Positions 22,496-34,439 of a stretch of DNA of 64,000 bases are shown here, piece after piece. The translations under genes and the position numbers were made by a program. The notes under the pieces were generated by a model that did no database searches, had not been told where the DNA came from, and saw only the letters and a program-made list of their open reading frames with translations. This stretch comes from Adenanthera pavonina (Eukaryota; Streptophyta; Magnoliopsida; Fabales; Fabaceae). The stretch spans positions 15,520,001 to 15,584,000 of the forward strand of contig JAIVEN010000013.1 in NCBI GenBank assembly GCA_026686845.1, read 5' to 3'. Position 1 is the stretch's first letter, and each line of letters starts with the position of its first letter.

Positions 22496-25266
22496 TGTAA
22501 TGACCCTAAAATAAAGAAATAAATTATAATAATAATAAATTAAGAATTTAATAAAAAAAAACACTAACAATAATAATAGTAAAGAAAATACAAAAAAATT
22601 GTGTTATTAGATTTATTTCATCTTTATATATAAAGGAAGATATATAATTTGGATTTTTATTCCATTCTTCCTAGTATTTATGTAATTACTAGATTGCCCC
22701 TTTCTTATTTCATTTCTAAGGTGGTCCTTTTTGGTAATTTCCTCACAACTTTTCCTCCTTCCTGTAACTTGATGTGCAAGAATCGAATAAGAAATAGGGG
22801 TGGGTTCATTCTTTTCCTTTCAACTCTCAAGTGTGCCCTAGGACTTCCCTCCTCAACGTTCTTTACTCTTTCCTCTTGTAGCAATAACATCCTCCTCCTT
22901 CTTCATTACCTGTGCGACATTCTTCCTTCTTCCTCTGGTTGTGCAATTGTTGCAGGTAAGTGGCTTTTTTCTTTCCTTCTTCCTCTTCTGTTTCTTGTGT
23001 TAGTTCTCTTCTTCTCTTCCTTTTTGCTCATTATTTTCCCTCTTCCCTTGCCACTCATGATTTGTGGGATTGTAGGTGCATATATTCTAAGCTCCATCCC
23101 ATCTTATTTTCTACTGCAGCTCCTTTATGTTTTCTCCATTTGCTGTACGTTGAAAACAAGGGGGGTATTGGGGAAAATTTCTGCTGGAAATTTGTAGCAA
23201 AAGAGAGCTCCCTTAATAGGTATTTTCCTATAGATTTTTCTAGTTTTGTGTTTATGTAAGATTGGAGTCTTAACTATGACCTTTCTTTCTCCTTCCAAAC
23301 CAAAATATATTAAGTAGTATTTTGGGCATTTAGTTTAATGAAGAGAAATTGGTTTGTAGGAGTGTTGTAGGACTTCGATTTTTCCATACATGTCAATTGT
23401 GTGGCTAGGGATTTGAGATTTTTAGTAGTTTATTTTATGGATTTAGATTTGGATGCATACTAGGTGTTTGTGAAAATGCTTGAGAAAGAAATTTTAACTA
23501 AAATAATTGATTGAGAATGACTAATTAAATACTAGTTAATTTGTGGACTATAACTTACTTAATTTTCTTGTTAAACATTGGAAGATAAGTATGTTGCTTT
23601 AAATTGAGAGTTACATCTTTAAGCTAAGTGGTTTTAATATGTTGCTTTAAATTGAGATTTACATTTTAAAGCTAAGTCATTGTAACAATTAAGTTGGGAT
23701 GTTATAAATTGTAGTTCACAAGCATATTAGTTAATATGCACCAAATATTTGTTTGTTATATTCAAGGAAATTTAAGGTAATGTATAATCTTTTCAAGCTA
23801 TAGTTAAGAACTGAGTTATAGATTCTTATATATTAATAGAATTTTTATTAAGCTATCTATATAAAAATCAATTATTAATGGTTCTCCTTTTGGGTAGATA
23901 GGTACTTATTCGAATAAGTTTTTGTATTCTTTATTGAGTTGGTTTAAGTGGAAAGCATATCAAGTAAGTAAAAAATGTCCCACTACAAATTTACATTGAT
24001 GTTTGTTTTACTAAATTTAATTCCAAATAAGTTTTTGTGATTTTTATCTATAACATAATTGTTAGAAAGTGTTATATTTTAACAAATATTATGCAAGTGC
24101 TTCGAAAAGATTTAGAGTTTACTCATTTAAGCTTCCTCCATTTGTTTGACCAATATTTGTACATGCATGAAATGGATAAAATGATTTTAATGCCATTACT
24201 TATGCTTCTTGTATTATGGACCATAGTTACAGAATGCTGGTTGTTATCATCATTTTCATTAGTTATTGGTGTATCATGGTTAACACCCAACTAACAGGGT
24301 TATGTATAGGAAGTGCTAGCCCTATGTGTCAGCCAACATACTAGGAACGGAGAGATGAATTTTTTGTGAGCATTGTACTCACGCCTATTTTTGTGGCTTT
24401 AGCCGCGCCAGGTTAGTTATTTACCCTCGTGGACTGTGTGTCCATGTCTGTTTCTTCATTCTATTTAGGTCCTCTCAATAAACATTTTAATCTTTATTTT
24501 GAAATTTAAAGGATGGTTCTTATATCATGTTTTATGTGCTCATTCATTGACTCTTTATATTATTGATTATGTTACTTTTATGGTAAATAGTTAATTAAAA
24601 ATATTTATGGCTCTATCTAATTTTAGTTAAAGTAAAATTTCATTGCATATGATTTGAGATGACCACTTTGTATGGTTCTATTTTTGTTTGAAGTTTATTT
24701 ACACTTATTGTTAAAATTACAATTTTTCTATTTACCTTGTCTTTAATATGAATATTTCAACTTTGAGATGTTATTTACTAGTAAATATATTTTGGCCTCA
24801 GATAATAGAGTTGGCCCTGCATCTTTAGTAGATTCTGAAGAGGCATCTTCCACTATTAGGAAGTTTTTATCACTCTATTGGATGAATTGATTTGAATGTA
24901 AAATTTTTATTTTGTTGTTGTGCCTCTTGTATTTAGCTTAAATATGCCCCACAAGACTTATAGGCAAGATCCTTACATTCTGATGTATTAATATATATAT
25001 ATTGATATGGAGCCGAGCTCCCTTTATTGTGTTTTGTTTGGTTATGCTATTGTAGAACTTCCAGGAGATCCTATTTACTGAGAAAATTGTGCCAAAATTT
25101 CTACAAAATGCTTCATATCTTCATAGATGCAAAAGCTTAACTAAGGTCTATTGAATTATAATTGTATCTTTGAATTCAATTGTGAGTATGAATGTGTATG
25201 CTTATGGAAAAATAGGGAATTTCCTCACTTTCCAGGCTAATCACACCCATATTTTGGGATGTGACA
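22496..25266. mobile_element. probable Ty3/gypsy-type solo LTR
   Basis: The segment begins TGTAATGACCCTAAAATA. It ends TATTTTGGGATGTGACA, whose complement is TGTCACATCCCAAAATA, so the two ends form a short inverted repeat with TG...CA borders. Such TGTCACGACCCAAAA-like termini are common in plant gypsy LTRs. It holds no coding region: the open frames at 22649-23259 are Leu/Ser/Phe-rich pyrimidine tracts. The flanking 5-mers TTGTG and ATGTT do not match, so the target duplication is unconfirmed and two unrelated ends remain possible. Confidence 0.5.
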
Positions 25267-26084
25267 ATGTTACATAACAAATAGGGATTTAAAGAGCTTT
25301 AGAAACCAAGTTGAGTAGAAGAGTGATCCATGAAAACAAAGTGAGATTCGAACAAAGTAATAGATGGAGACAAAGCAATTGACAAAATAGAGCTATACCA
25401 GACGACTTCAAAACAAAGCTATAAAAGACAAATTTGAACAAAAAATGAGATTCTAAATGTCATACGATTTTGTGAGATGAGAAGGTAAAGCTCGACAATT
25501 TTGCAGAAGCTTAGCAATTTTTTGAGATGAAAAGTGAAGTATGATTATATGAAGCTTGATAATTTTGTGGGTTTGTGTCTGATCGAATTGCTCATAATAC
25601 TAAATTGCAGGTTTATTTTTCACATTCCTGAGCTTTCATTGCAATTAAATATTAAAAATCATCTAAAAAATATAGGTTTTTTCTCTTTATGAACCAAAGA
25701 AATTTATAAAATAGCCCAAAAAAATATAGTTTCTTTCATTGTTTCATTTAACTAAAGTATTAAAAATTATTCAAAAAAATAGATTTTTTTTTTCTTTTTA
25801 TGAACCAAAGCTTGTGGTTGAGATAAGGATAAGGGATTAAGGGTTAAGGCTTACGGGTGACTGAGAATGGGGCATGGGAGGAAACAAAGGAAAATAGAGC
25901 ATACACAAAATTTGGGGTTCAAAACAGGGAGTAAAAAATTTCAGTAGTATTTGTATAAAAAAAGTTTTATAAAAGTATATAAGTGACCCACAATGACATG
26001 TGTTGACAACTTCCTTGCTGATCACGTTCTTGTACTATACCTCACTAAACCTTGGTTTAAATCTCATTTGGGAGATTATTGTTA
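25267..26084. other. gene-free spacer with a small tandem duplication
   Basis: There is no coding region. Two diverged copies of a roughly 55-base word (TATTAAAAAT...TTTATGAACCAAAG) lie at about 25648-25698 and 25756-25810. The rest is anonymous AT-rich sequence. Confidence 0.4.
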
Positions 26085-26669
26085 TTTTCCATAATATCTC
26101 ATGGACTATGCACTATGAGAACTTCTCACTCCCAAGCTACCGGAAGAATTTCTCACGGAAAAAAGCACATGTAAGCAGTAAAAGGACAAGATATGTATAG
26201 CTCAAGAATTTCTCTCAGATACATAACCTGTGAGAATTTCTCATATATAATATGTCGTGAGAAACAACAAACATTTCTCACAACTTTATTTCATGAGAAA
26301 CACCAAGGAAAACAAGGGGAGATAGAAATACTTTCTCACGAACACAACACAAGTGAGAATTTCTCAAGGTTTTACACCGTGAGAAACCTTTTATGAGATT
26401 ATTTTCCCCTTTCCATGCTTTCACACAGATATTTTCACGCATTTCTTCCATGAGAAAATTTCTCGCCACATTCTCGACAATCCGCATAAAGATTCTAATG
26501 CTTTTTCTCAAGCATTGCTCACGGACTTTTCTGACTACATTTTATCCATGAGAAAAACCATGAGAATATCCCTAAAAATGATTGTCCATGGGAAATACTA
26601 TGAGAATTTCTCTCAAAAGATTGGGACCATGAGAAATTTCCATGAGAAAATTGATGTTTTCTTGTAGTA
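26085..26669. mobile_element. palindrome-rich DNA transposon end, TGAGAAATTTCTCA repeats
   Basis: The tract consists of many copies of TGAGAA and TTCTCA half sites, often joined as TGAGAATTTCTCA or GAGAAATTTCTC, in both orientations. It ends TTTTCTTGTAGTA at 26669, whose complement TACTACAAGAAAA resembles the common CACTACAAGAAAA terminus of plant CACTA elements, with the first C changed. Short subterminal repeats crowded inside a terminus are typical of CACTA. The other terminus was not found. It abuts the LINE fragment exactly at 26670. Confidence 0.5.
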
Positions 26670-27968
26670 CAAGGTGTTGGGAAGAAAATTAATAATGGTA
26701 CTAGAACAAAATTCTAGTGGGATCTCTGGTTCTTCCTTGAATAGCCATTAATCAATTATGTGGAGAGGAAAAACCACTTGATTGAATCAAATGCTATAGT
26801 GCAAGACTTCATGAACATATTTAGAACATGGAATTTGAATAAGTTAGGTTTTCATTTTTTGAGTCGGGTGATTTCTCAAATTGTTATGGTTAAACCCCCT
26901 ATAAGTAATATCAATGATGGTGTCTATTGGAGAAATGTGCCAAATGGGAATTTTTCCACTAAATCTATGTACAACCTTGTTACCAAATAGAGTAGAGTTC
27001 AGGTGAATCTTATATGCAAAGACATTTGGAAATGGTTGATCCTTAAGAAGGTGAAGTACTTTCTCTAGCAAGTCTCAATTGAGAGAATACCCTCTAACTC
27101 ACTCGGAGATAAACTTAGATTAACTTTAAATTCTAAGTGTTCCTTTAAATGTAATATTGAGGAAAACATAATTGAAATTCTTTGTGATTGCAGAGATTCA
27201 AGAGGAGTGTGGTTATATTTTATTAATACTAAGGTTAATTATAGTTTTTTCTCTGGTTCTTTGTAGGAATGGCTTAAGTGGAATGCCCATCACGATGCTG
27301 ATGTTGAAGTGGTTAACAGGTGGCCATGGCGGAGAGTATTTGGATACCTTTGTTGGCTCATATGGACTTCTTATAGCAAAGGTGCAATAGAAGGGTCTAC
27401 ACATGATGCGCAACAAGTTCAATATATATGTCTTCATCGCCTTGGGAAAATACTAACATTAGAGGATACAAGCAAAAAATTCTTTAGATTGATGAGAGCA
27501 AAAGTTTTGTATGGGTCCCTTCTCCTTTTGATACCATTAGAATAGATGTGGATGGATCTATGAAGCAGCAAGGGCACATAGCTTGTGGGGATACATTTAG
27601 AGATGTTGATGGCAATTGGATTCTAGGCTTTCAACTTAATCATGGTTTCATGCCTAATATAGTTGTTGAATTACATGACATCCTCACTGGGCTTCAAATT
27701 AGTAAACTGAGAGGTTACAAGAAAGTACATCTTTATACAAATTTGGTGGAAGCCTTGAAACTCATATGGAGGGATGGTGGAACTAGTCATTCGTTTTGGA
27801 CCTAAGTTCAGGAAACATGTGCCTTAATATGTGAGAACCGGGACATCAAACTCTACTATGTTTACAGGGAAACAATTGAATGTGTTGAACTTCTTGCTAT
27901 AATTAGTCATGGAGAGGAAACCTTGTGCATCCTTTTAGAGGAGCCTCCCCTTTGCTGTATTGATCTTA
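26670..27968 (+). pseudogene. L1-type LINE 3' region (zf-RVT and RNase H-like domains)
   Basis: This is the remnant of the ORF2 C-terminus of a non-LTR retrotransposon. At 26670-26760 it reads NNGTRTKF then WDLWF, like the VGNGxxTxFWxDxW motif. A zinc-binding RVT domain follows with WRNVPNGNFSTKSMY (near 26925-26970), KDIWKWLILKKVKYF, and a Cys pair near 27140-27190. From 27541 is an RNase H-like domain: DVDGSMKQQGHIACG, RDVDGNWILGF, VELHDILTGL, then LYTNLVEAL, where the expected Asp is Asn. Stops (for example 26738, 26989, 27068, 27803) and a frame change break it. It stops exactly at the CACTA terminus at 27972. An A-rich stretch at 53540-53575, just beyond the other CACTA end, may be its displaced poly(A) tail. 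Confidence 0.75.
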
Positions 27969-27999
27969 TGTCACTACGCCTAAAAAGGGCTTCCTTGGG

Positions 28000-29490
28000 G
28001 TTTAAAAGAGCTAATCCTTTGCAGTTTCAAAATGCAAAGGATTTGAATGCCGAGGAAAATTCCTTTGTGGTTACGCTCACTTTCCTTTGCAGTTGAGGAA
28101 AATGAACTTCCCTTCGGACATTGATTGAATAATCAATACCACGAATATATATAAACTAATTGACAGCAATACATAAAAAAATCAGGGTCATTTAACTTTT
28201 ACAAGTTAAGTAATAATGGAGGAAAATTACTGGGATACAAAAGACATATTACCATGCATTGAACTAGAAGAGTTGCAACAAATTATAAAAATAACATTCA
28301 AGTAGAAACATATCATATTGTGCTCAAAATCATTATACAATGCCAAAATATATTAAAAAAAGCCAAAGAAAGAAATAAACAATTTTCCAACATTCATTTT
28401 CTAGAAACTAGCAGCTCTAAATTCATGTGCTTCATCAACATTGAGATCACTGAATAGCTTTGTTTTTGATAAATAATTGGTTAGCTTATAGTTAAAATTT
28501 GGTGAAATACACTAATGAAAACTAATTAGAAATATACTAAAAGTTTTTCTAAACTTAATGCAACAAACCCCTAATGATATACATAGATTAATTAACTTGT
28601 TGAATTTCACAGTTTAGTCTAGTACTCATGTAAACATATTAATCCATGGTAATAAACTTAATAATCATTGGAATCTTACTAACAGATTTAACAAATGCAC
28701 TTACTGAATTTTAAAAAGTATGTTCAGATCTCAAGGACAATCAAATAATATATATATTGTCATCAACTCCAATAGAACTATGGTAAATTCCAACTATCAA
28801 AACACCTTTTACTATAGTTTACAGTCTTTTAGCCATTTTTAAGCAATATTATCAAAGTACTTGGATTTTAGAATTCTCCTCTTGACAATTTCATAGAAAA
28901 CATTTCAACTATACTATATTGGATAAAAAAGATGTGTTAACATAGAAAAAGAATAACCATGTTACCCAGAATCCATGATGTCAAACTTTATGTGCACATC
29001 AAAAGGAGGATGGCCAGGGCAAGGCATCAATCCATTGATGTTCATTATAAAACCATAAGCATCTAAATGATTTTCAAAGAAATAAAAATTATCTCAAATA
29101 ATGATGAAAAGATAAATATAACACACATTATTATATAATTTAAAATAAATTATGCTTCATTGCTTACCCATAACGTGTTCTTCCTCTGTAGGTAATTTCC
29201 AAATCTATTTTATAGTGTGAAAATCAAATATGGAGGAAGTGCTTTGAAGCAGGGCTCAACTTTGATCTCCCTATCAAAGTAAAGTCTAATTGGAAGTTCT
29301 TTCCCGCTATATATAAGGGAACAAGCTTGGTATCATAGTGAAATTCTTTATGAAATAACATTTTCCTTCTTTTAGAAGTTCATTCATGTAGTTTGCTTTT
29401 TCCTTACCCATAGTAACACATTGCGCTTTCATGTTGTATTTATCAAATATTAGAAAACATTAGACGGCAAAGTGAAACTTTGAGAAGTAA
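28000..29490. other. left unique arm of the CACTA element
   Basis: No gene is visible. The first 150 bases hold CTTTGCAGTT-type subterminal repeats. The remainder is AT-rich sequence. It ends at the CCACA target duplication of Copia B. Confidence 0.5.
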
Positions 29491-29495
29491 CCACA
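29491..29495. repeat. target-site duplication of Copia B, left copy
   Basis: CCACA here is repeated exactly at 42480-42484, directly outside the two LTRs of Copia B. Confidence 0.9.
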
Positions 29496-29795
29496 TGTTA
29501 GAGTGGCTAGCTTCCTAAAGAGGGGTAAATTAGGAAGTTCAAAATTTTTCTGCAAAAACATAAGTTCACAATGAAAGCAAAAGTTTGTAGAAAAATAGAG
29601 TGTAGTGAAAATGAATATAAATGTAATATAAGGGAAGCAAGGGCTCAGAAATTTATCTTGGTTTGGTCTGATCCACTTGACCTATGTCTAGTCCTTAAGC
29701 CAACACTTGAGATTTTCACTATAAGTAAGAATTCAATGGGCTCCTTGCAATGCCTCAGCATAGACTCATGCTCTATTCTTAGAACATTATATACG
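29496..29795 (-). repeat. 3' LTR of Copia B, internally deleted
   Basis: The copy matches the first 300 bases of the plus-strand image of the 5' LTR at 36289, from TGTTAGAGTGGCTAGC through TTCTTAGAACA. The remaining ~1.1 kb, including U3 and the TATA box, is missing. The next text is already internal sequence leading to the polypurine tract. Confidence 0.85.
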
Positions 29796-29807
29796 TTAAA
29801 AATTTGA

Positions 29808-29862
29808 ATGAGCTCCCTCTCAATAGGTGCCAAGAATTCATTTAGCTCCCCCTTAACATATA
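29808..29862 (-). other. polypurine tracts of Copia B
   Basis: Two pyrimidine runs on the plus strand, AGCTCCCTCTC near 29811 and AGCTCCCCCTTAAC at 29849, give purine tracts on the minus strand. Duplicated GGGGGAG tracts before the 3' LTR are a Sirevirus habit. Element C has the same pair at 43389 and 43455. Confidence 0.5.
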
Positions 29863-30099
29863 TATTAAAAATTTGAATATAAATATAGCACATATAACAG
29901 AGTTGAGAATGTATGAGAGTAGAAAAGGAAATATGGAAACAAGTTGCATTGATTCATAAGTTTAGTACATATATTCAATCAAATTTAACCAAATTCAAAA
30001 CAAGTACACATATTGAAGGTTCATCAAAGACAAAATTTCAAATACAAGATCATAAGATCTAAGCCCTAAGGTTCTATAGCTTGTTACTCCTTCCTGGTC

Positions 30100-31190
30100 T
30101 TGAGCTTTATCTTTTTCTTGTCATATCTCTTTCTTGATTACCGAGCAGCTTCAGATTGTCCAGGTTCGGTTTGTCCACCTACTGATTCTCCAGTTTGCTC
30201 ATCCTTCTTCTCCCCCTTTTTGCCATCTTCAGATGCAGGAACATGTACATAGGGAGGAGGTATTTGGGTCATAGGAATGGCTTGATGAGGGACTGATATA
30301 AATGGCACAGAGGGAGCTATTTGAGGAAGATTATCATTAGCCTTTGTTGTTAATTCCTAAACTTCCCTTTGAATGTTAGCTTGCCTAGCCCATTGTTCCA
30401 CTGAGAGTCAATATTTAGAGGATAGAGGTTGAGAAGTAGGTGGAGGAAACATTTTATCGAGCCTTTGCATTTGTGCTTGCACAATAGTATTATGTGCAAT
30501 AGTAGTAAAGTCCATACAAGGCATAATCCCCCTTTTATCATTGAGAGCTGCTTGAATAATTGGTATAGTGGTGAGATTAGCAATATGCTTCTCCATTTGC
30601 TCAGTCTCTTGTGATGAAAGAATTGATTCTTGAGCAATATCCTCTATCATTGGCTCATGAGAGCCTTTTGCCTGAATAGCTTCTTCCTCCATAGCATAGT
30701 CCAAAGATGGGCCATGATAGGTTTCATTATTAGGGGCCTAAGGAGTAGAAGTAGCAACAGCAGTAGCCTCAGGAGAGCTTATTTCAAAAGGACTTTTGAC
30801 TTGAGGAGATATAGATTTGAGGGGTTCAGAGGTACCAGTCTAAGCAGGTGCTAATGTGGTAGGAAGAGAATTTCATATATCTTTGTAGTCATCAACAATT
30901 ACTTTGAGATTCCTAGCTAGATCAGTCATTTGAGTCTGCAGGTATGCAAACCTAGCATTTTGATCTTCCCTAATACTGAGCATCATCAATGATAGGTAAT
31001 CAAAGAATTTATGTATGGTATTAGGAGTGGCCATAGAGGTTAGAATGGAAGGTCTATGTTGATTGGTAGGTTGTGGTTAGGTTGATTGTGGTTTAGGTTA
31101 TATGGGTAGAGCTACCTCAGATGTACTCTTGTTGTTGTGACTCTCCCCTACAATAGATGTTAATTGAGTAAGCATGAGATACTCCATTAT
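30100..31190 (-). pseudogene. Copia B third ORF, C-terminal half
   Basis: The reading starts at ATG 31187 (MEYLMLTQLTSIV), 32 bases after the splice-acceptor-like site at 31219. It passes stops near 31098 and 31080, then continues with LMMLSIREDQNARFAYLQTQM, LARNLKVIVDDYKDI, SPFEISSPEA and, at 30660-30408, EDIAQESILSSQETEQMEKHI. The last blocks match element C closely (EDLAQESLLSSQEFEQMEKLV). The N-terminal domain seen in A and C, with LPYxxIITK, is absent. A deletion therefore joins the leader to the C-terminal half. Pro/Ser-rich, with a likely coiled coil; function unknown. Confidence 0.6.
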
Positions 31191-31296
31191 ATTGATTTTA
31201 CAAGCTCATGAGGAGTACCTAAAAAAAACTTCAAACATACTTCGATGCTTAAGTTAGAGTATGACTTAACAGATTAACTTTAGAAAGTAAATAGAT

Positions 31297-34200
31297 TTAG
31301 ATAGAAAATTGCTTACAGTTCATTGGGATTTTCATTCCCAATTCTCTTCTGATTTTACAATATCTATTTTCTGGAAGTGGCTTGGTCAAGATATATGTAG
31401 GCTGATCTTCTATAGGGATAAATTCCAATATAATGTCTCTTTTTAGAACATAACCCCTTATAAAATGATATTTGACCTCAATGTGCTTTGTCCTTGAATG
31501 TATCATTGGATTTTTTATGATGTTGATAACACTTTAATTATCACATCTCATAGGTATTTCTTTCATTTAAATTTCAAGATCTTCCAGTTGCTACTTTGTC
31601 CAAAGGATTTGGGCATAGCAGTTTCTAGTAGCTATGTATTTAGCTTCTACTATAGAGAGAGCCATAATATTCTGCTTCTTGCTGAATCACGAGACTAGAG
31701 ATCCTCCAAGAAACTAGCATGTGTCACTTATACTTTTTCCATCAGTCTTGGATCTAGCAAAGTTAGCATCAGTATACCCAACAAGCTTTTCTCCCCTTTG
31801 GATACCAGAGGCCTATATGTGATGTTCTAATTAGATATCTGAATATTTTTTTACAGCTATTATGTGGGATTCTTTGGGACATGATTAGAACCTTGCACAT
31901 ATGTAGACATTAAACATGATATCAAGTCTACTAGCAGTTAAGTACAGTAAGGAGCCAATCATTCTTTTGTATTGAGTTATATCAAATAGTTTTCCTCCTT
32001 CATCCATATCAAGCTTTGTGGCAATGGCCATTGGAGTTCCCATTGATTTAGCATTTTCCAGCCCAAATTTCTTTAACAACTCTTTTAAATATTTTGATTA
32101 ATTCAGGAAGATGCCATTATCACATTATTTGATTTGTAGTCCAAGGAAAAAGTAAAGTTCTCCCATTATTGACTTCTCGAATTTACTTTGTATTAGCTTA
32201 GAAAAATCCTTGCACAAAGATTTGTTAGTGGCACTAAACATAATATCATCAAAGTAAATTTGAACAATAAGTAAATCTTTATTTTCCTTTTTGGTAAACA
32301 GAGTTGTATCAACTTTGGCTCTATTGAATCTATTTTCAATTAGGAAATTACTTAACTTTTCATACCATGCTCTCAATTCTTGCTTTAATCCATAGAGAAC
32401 TTTCTTCATTTTATATACATGATTTGGATTTATTGAGTCCTCAAATCCTGTAGTTTGGTCAACATAAACTTCTTCCATGATATAAACATTTAAAAAGGAA
32501 CTTTTTACATCCATTTGATACGACATAATGTCTTTTGTACAAGTATAGGCTAGAAGGATCCTTATTGCTTCCAATCTTGCAACTGGAGTAAAAGTTTCCT
32601 CATAATCTATAGCTTCTTCTTGATTATATCCTTTAGCTACCAATATGGCTTTGTTTCTAATTATTGTTGCAGATTCATTATGTTTTTTTCTAAATGCCCA
32701 TTTGATTCCATTAATTGGGTGATTATTAGGCCTAGGCACTAATTCCCAAACTTGATTTCTCTCAAACTGATTTAGTTCTTATTTCATAGTCAATATCTAG
32801 TATTCATCTGTTAAAGCTTCTTCACTACACTTGGTTCAATTTGAGAAATCAATGCATAGTTATTTATTTGATTCCTAAGTTATCTTCTTGTTTTGACATT
32901 CTCCTAAACATCTCCAATTACTTGATCAATAGGATGATTTCTTTGATATCTTGAAGCTCTAGGTAGTTCTTGAGAAATTTCTTCATTATCTTCAAATTTC
33001 AGATCTTTCTCCTCAATATCTTCCTCTATAGCAGTATATTCTGATATTTTTGGAGATTCAGTTTTATTTTCCTTAGAAAGGTTCATGTTTTTTAAACTAG
33101 AAATCAGTTCGTCCTTATCTAAGTTAGGTTTTGAAAAAGTTTCATTTTTAATGAATACTACATGAACAAATTCTTCTATGGCTTAGACTTTTTATTAAAT
33201 ACTCTATATGCTTTGCTCCTACTAGAATAGCTAAGGAATATACCTTCATCTGATTTGGCATCAAACTTACCCATATTTCTTTTCCATTGTTATGAATGAA
33301 GCACCTGTATCTAAATACATGCAGGTGTGAGAGATTTGCTTTCTTCCTTTATAGAGCTTATAAGGTGTCTTCCCCAAGATTGGTCTGATATATGCTCTAT
33401 TGATGATGTAATGGGCTTTGTTTACTGTATCAGCCTAGAAGTATTAAGGAAGCTCTTTCTCATTCAACATTACTTTTTCCATTTCTCCTAAGGTTATATT
33501 CTTCCTTTCCACCATGTCATTTCGTTGAGGTGGTCTTGGAACTGAGAAGTTGTAATCAATTCTATGTTCTTCACAATACTCTAAGAAGCTTGAGTTTTTG
33601 AATTCACCTCCATAATCAGACCTGATAGACATAATAGAAATATCTTTCTTATTTTACACTTTTTTAGCTAAGGTTACAAATGCATCAAATGTCTCTCATC
33701 TTTGGAGGAAAAAAAAAGTCTAAGTGAATCTACAATAGTCATCCACAATTACTAACACATATAGATTTCCACTAATTTCTTTTTACTTTAGATGGACCTA
33801 TCAAATCCATATGTAGCAGTTAGAGTAGTCTAGATGTGGAGATAACATTTTTAGATTTGAAAGGGGACTTAGTTTGTTTTCCTTTAAGAGAAGTATCATA
33901 TTCTCTGTCCTTTTCAAAAGAAATCTTGTATAAACCGGTAAATAACACATTTTTAATTAACTTATTTAATCAGTTCATGTTAACATGTGCTAGTTTTTGC
34001 TATAACCAACTTTCATTATTTTTACTAATTAAACATATGGAATCTAGATTAGGAATTTCATCTAAAATAATAGTATAGTAGTTACCATCCCTTTGAGCTT
34101 TGAGGATAATCTTGTGATCACTTTTTCTAATGACTAAGCAGAATTATGAGTCAAACAGTACCCAGTTTCCTTTGTTGCAATTCTAACTCACACTTAGTAA

Positions 34201-34370
34201 GTTATAGCTGAGACCAATTACAAATAACACCTTTTCTATAGATGTTTCTGGATTTCTGCCCACGATGCCAATGTCAACCACCTTGCCATATTGGTCACCT
34301 CCAAAGGTCACTTTTCCTCCTTTCTTACCTCCGAGGGTGATGAACTTCTCCTTATCACCAGTCATATGTC
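31297..34370 (-). pseudogene. Copia B pol remnant
   Basis: Read on the minus strand. The protease start at 34410-34360 reads DNACLRHMTGDKEKF, lacking the DSG triad. It continues with GGKKGGKVTFGG and VLFVIGLSYNLLSV. The integrase piece at 33632-33444 has RSDYGGEF and MVERK, so the second Asp and the Glu are kept. RT at 32739-32125 has FTPVARLEAIRIL, YGLKQ and YFDD. The RT/RNase H linker is at 32079-31885 (KLDMDEGGKLFDITQYKRMIGSLLYL). The RNase H end at 31506-31297 has SRTKHIEVKYHF. Stops and frameshifts separate all pieces. The better-kept catalytic residues than in A suggest later inactivation or a different decay path. Confidence 0.82.
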
Positions 34371-34439
34371 TTAAGCATGCGTTATCTATGTACCATTTGT
34401 TGCTCTTTCTAGCTCTAAGACATACCTGTAAAACAAAAT

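Noticed and set aside
22649..23259. Leu/Phe-rich open frames that look like membrane proteins
   Set aside because: They come from pyrimidine-rich sequence inside a probable LTR. Overlapping frames on both strands are equally open, with no start or homology support.
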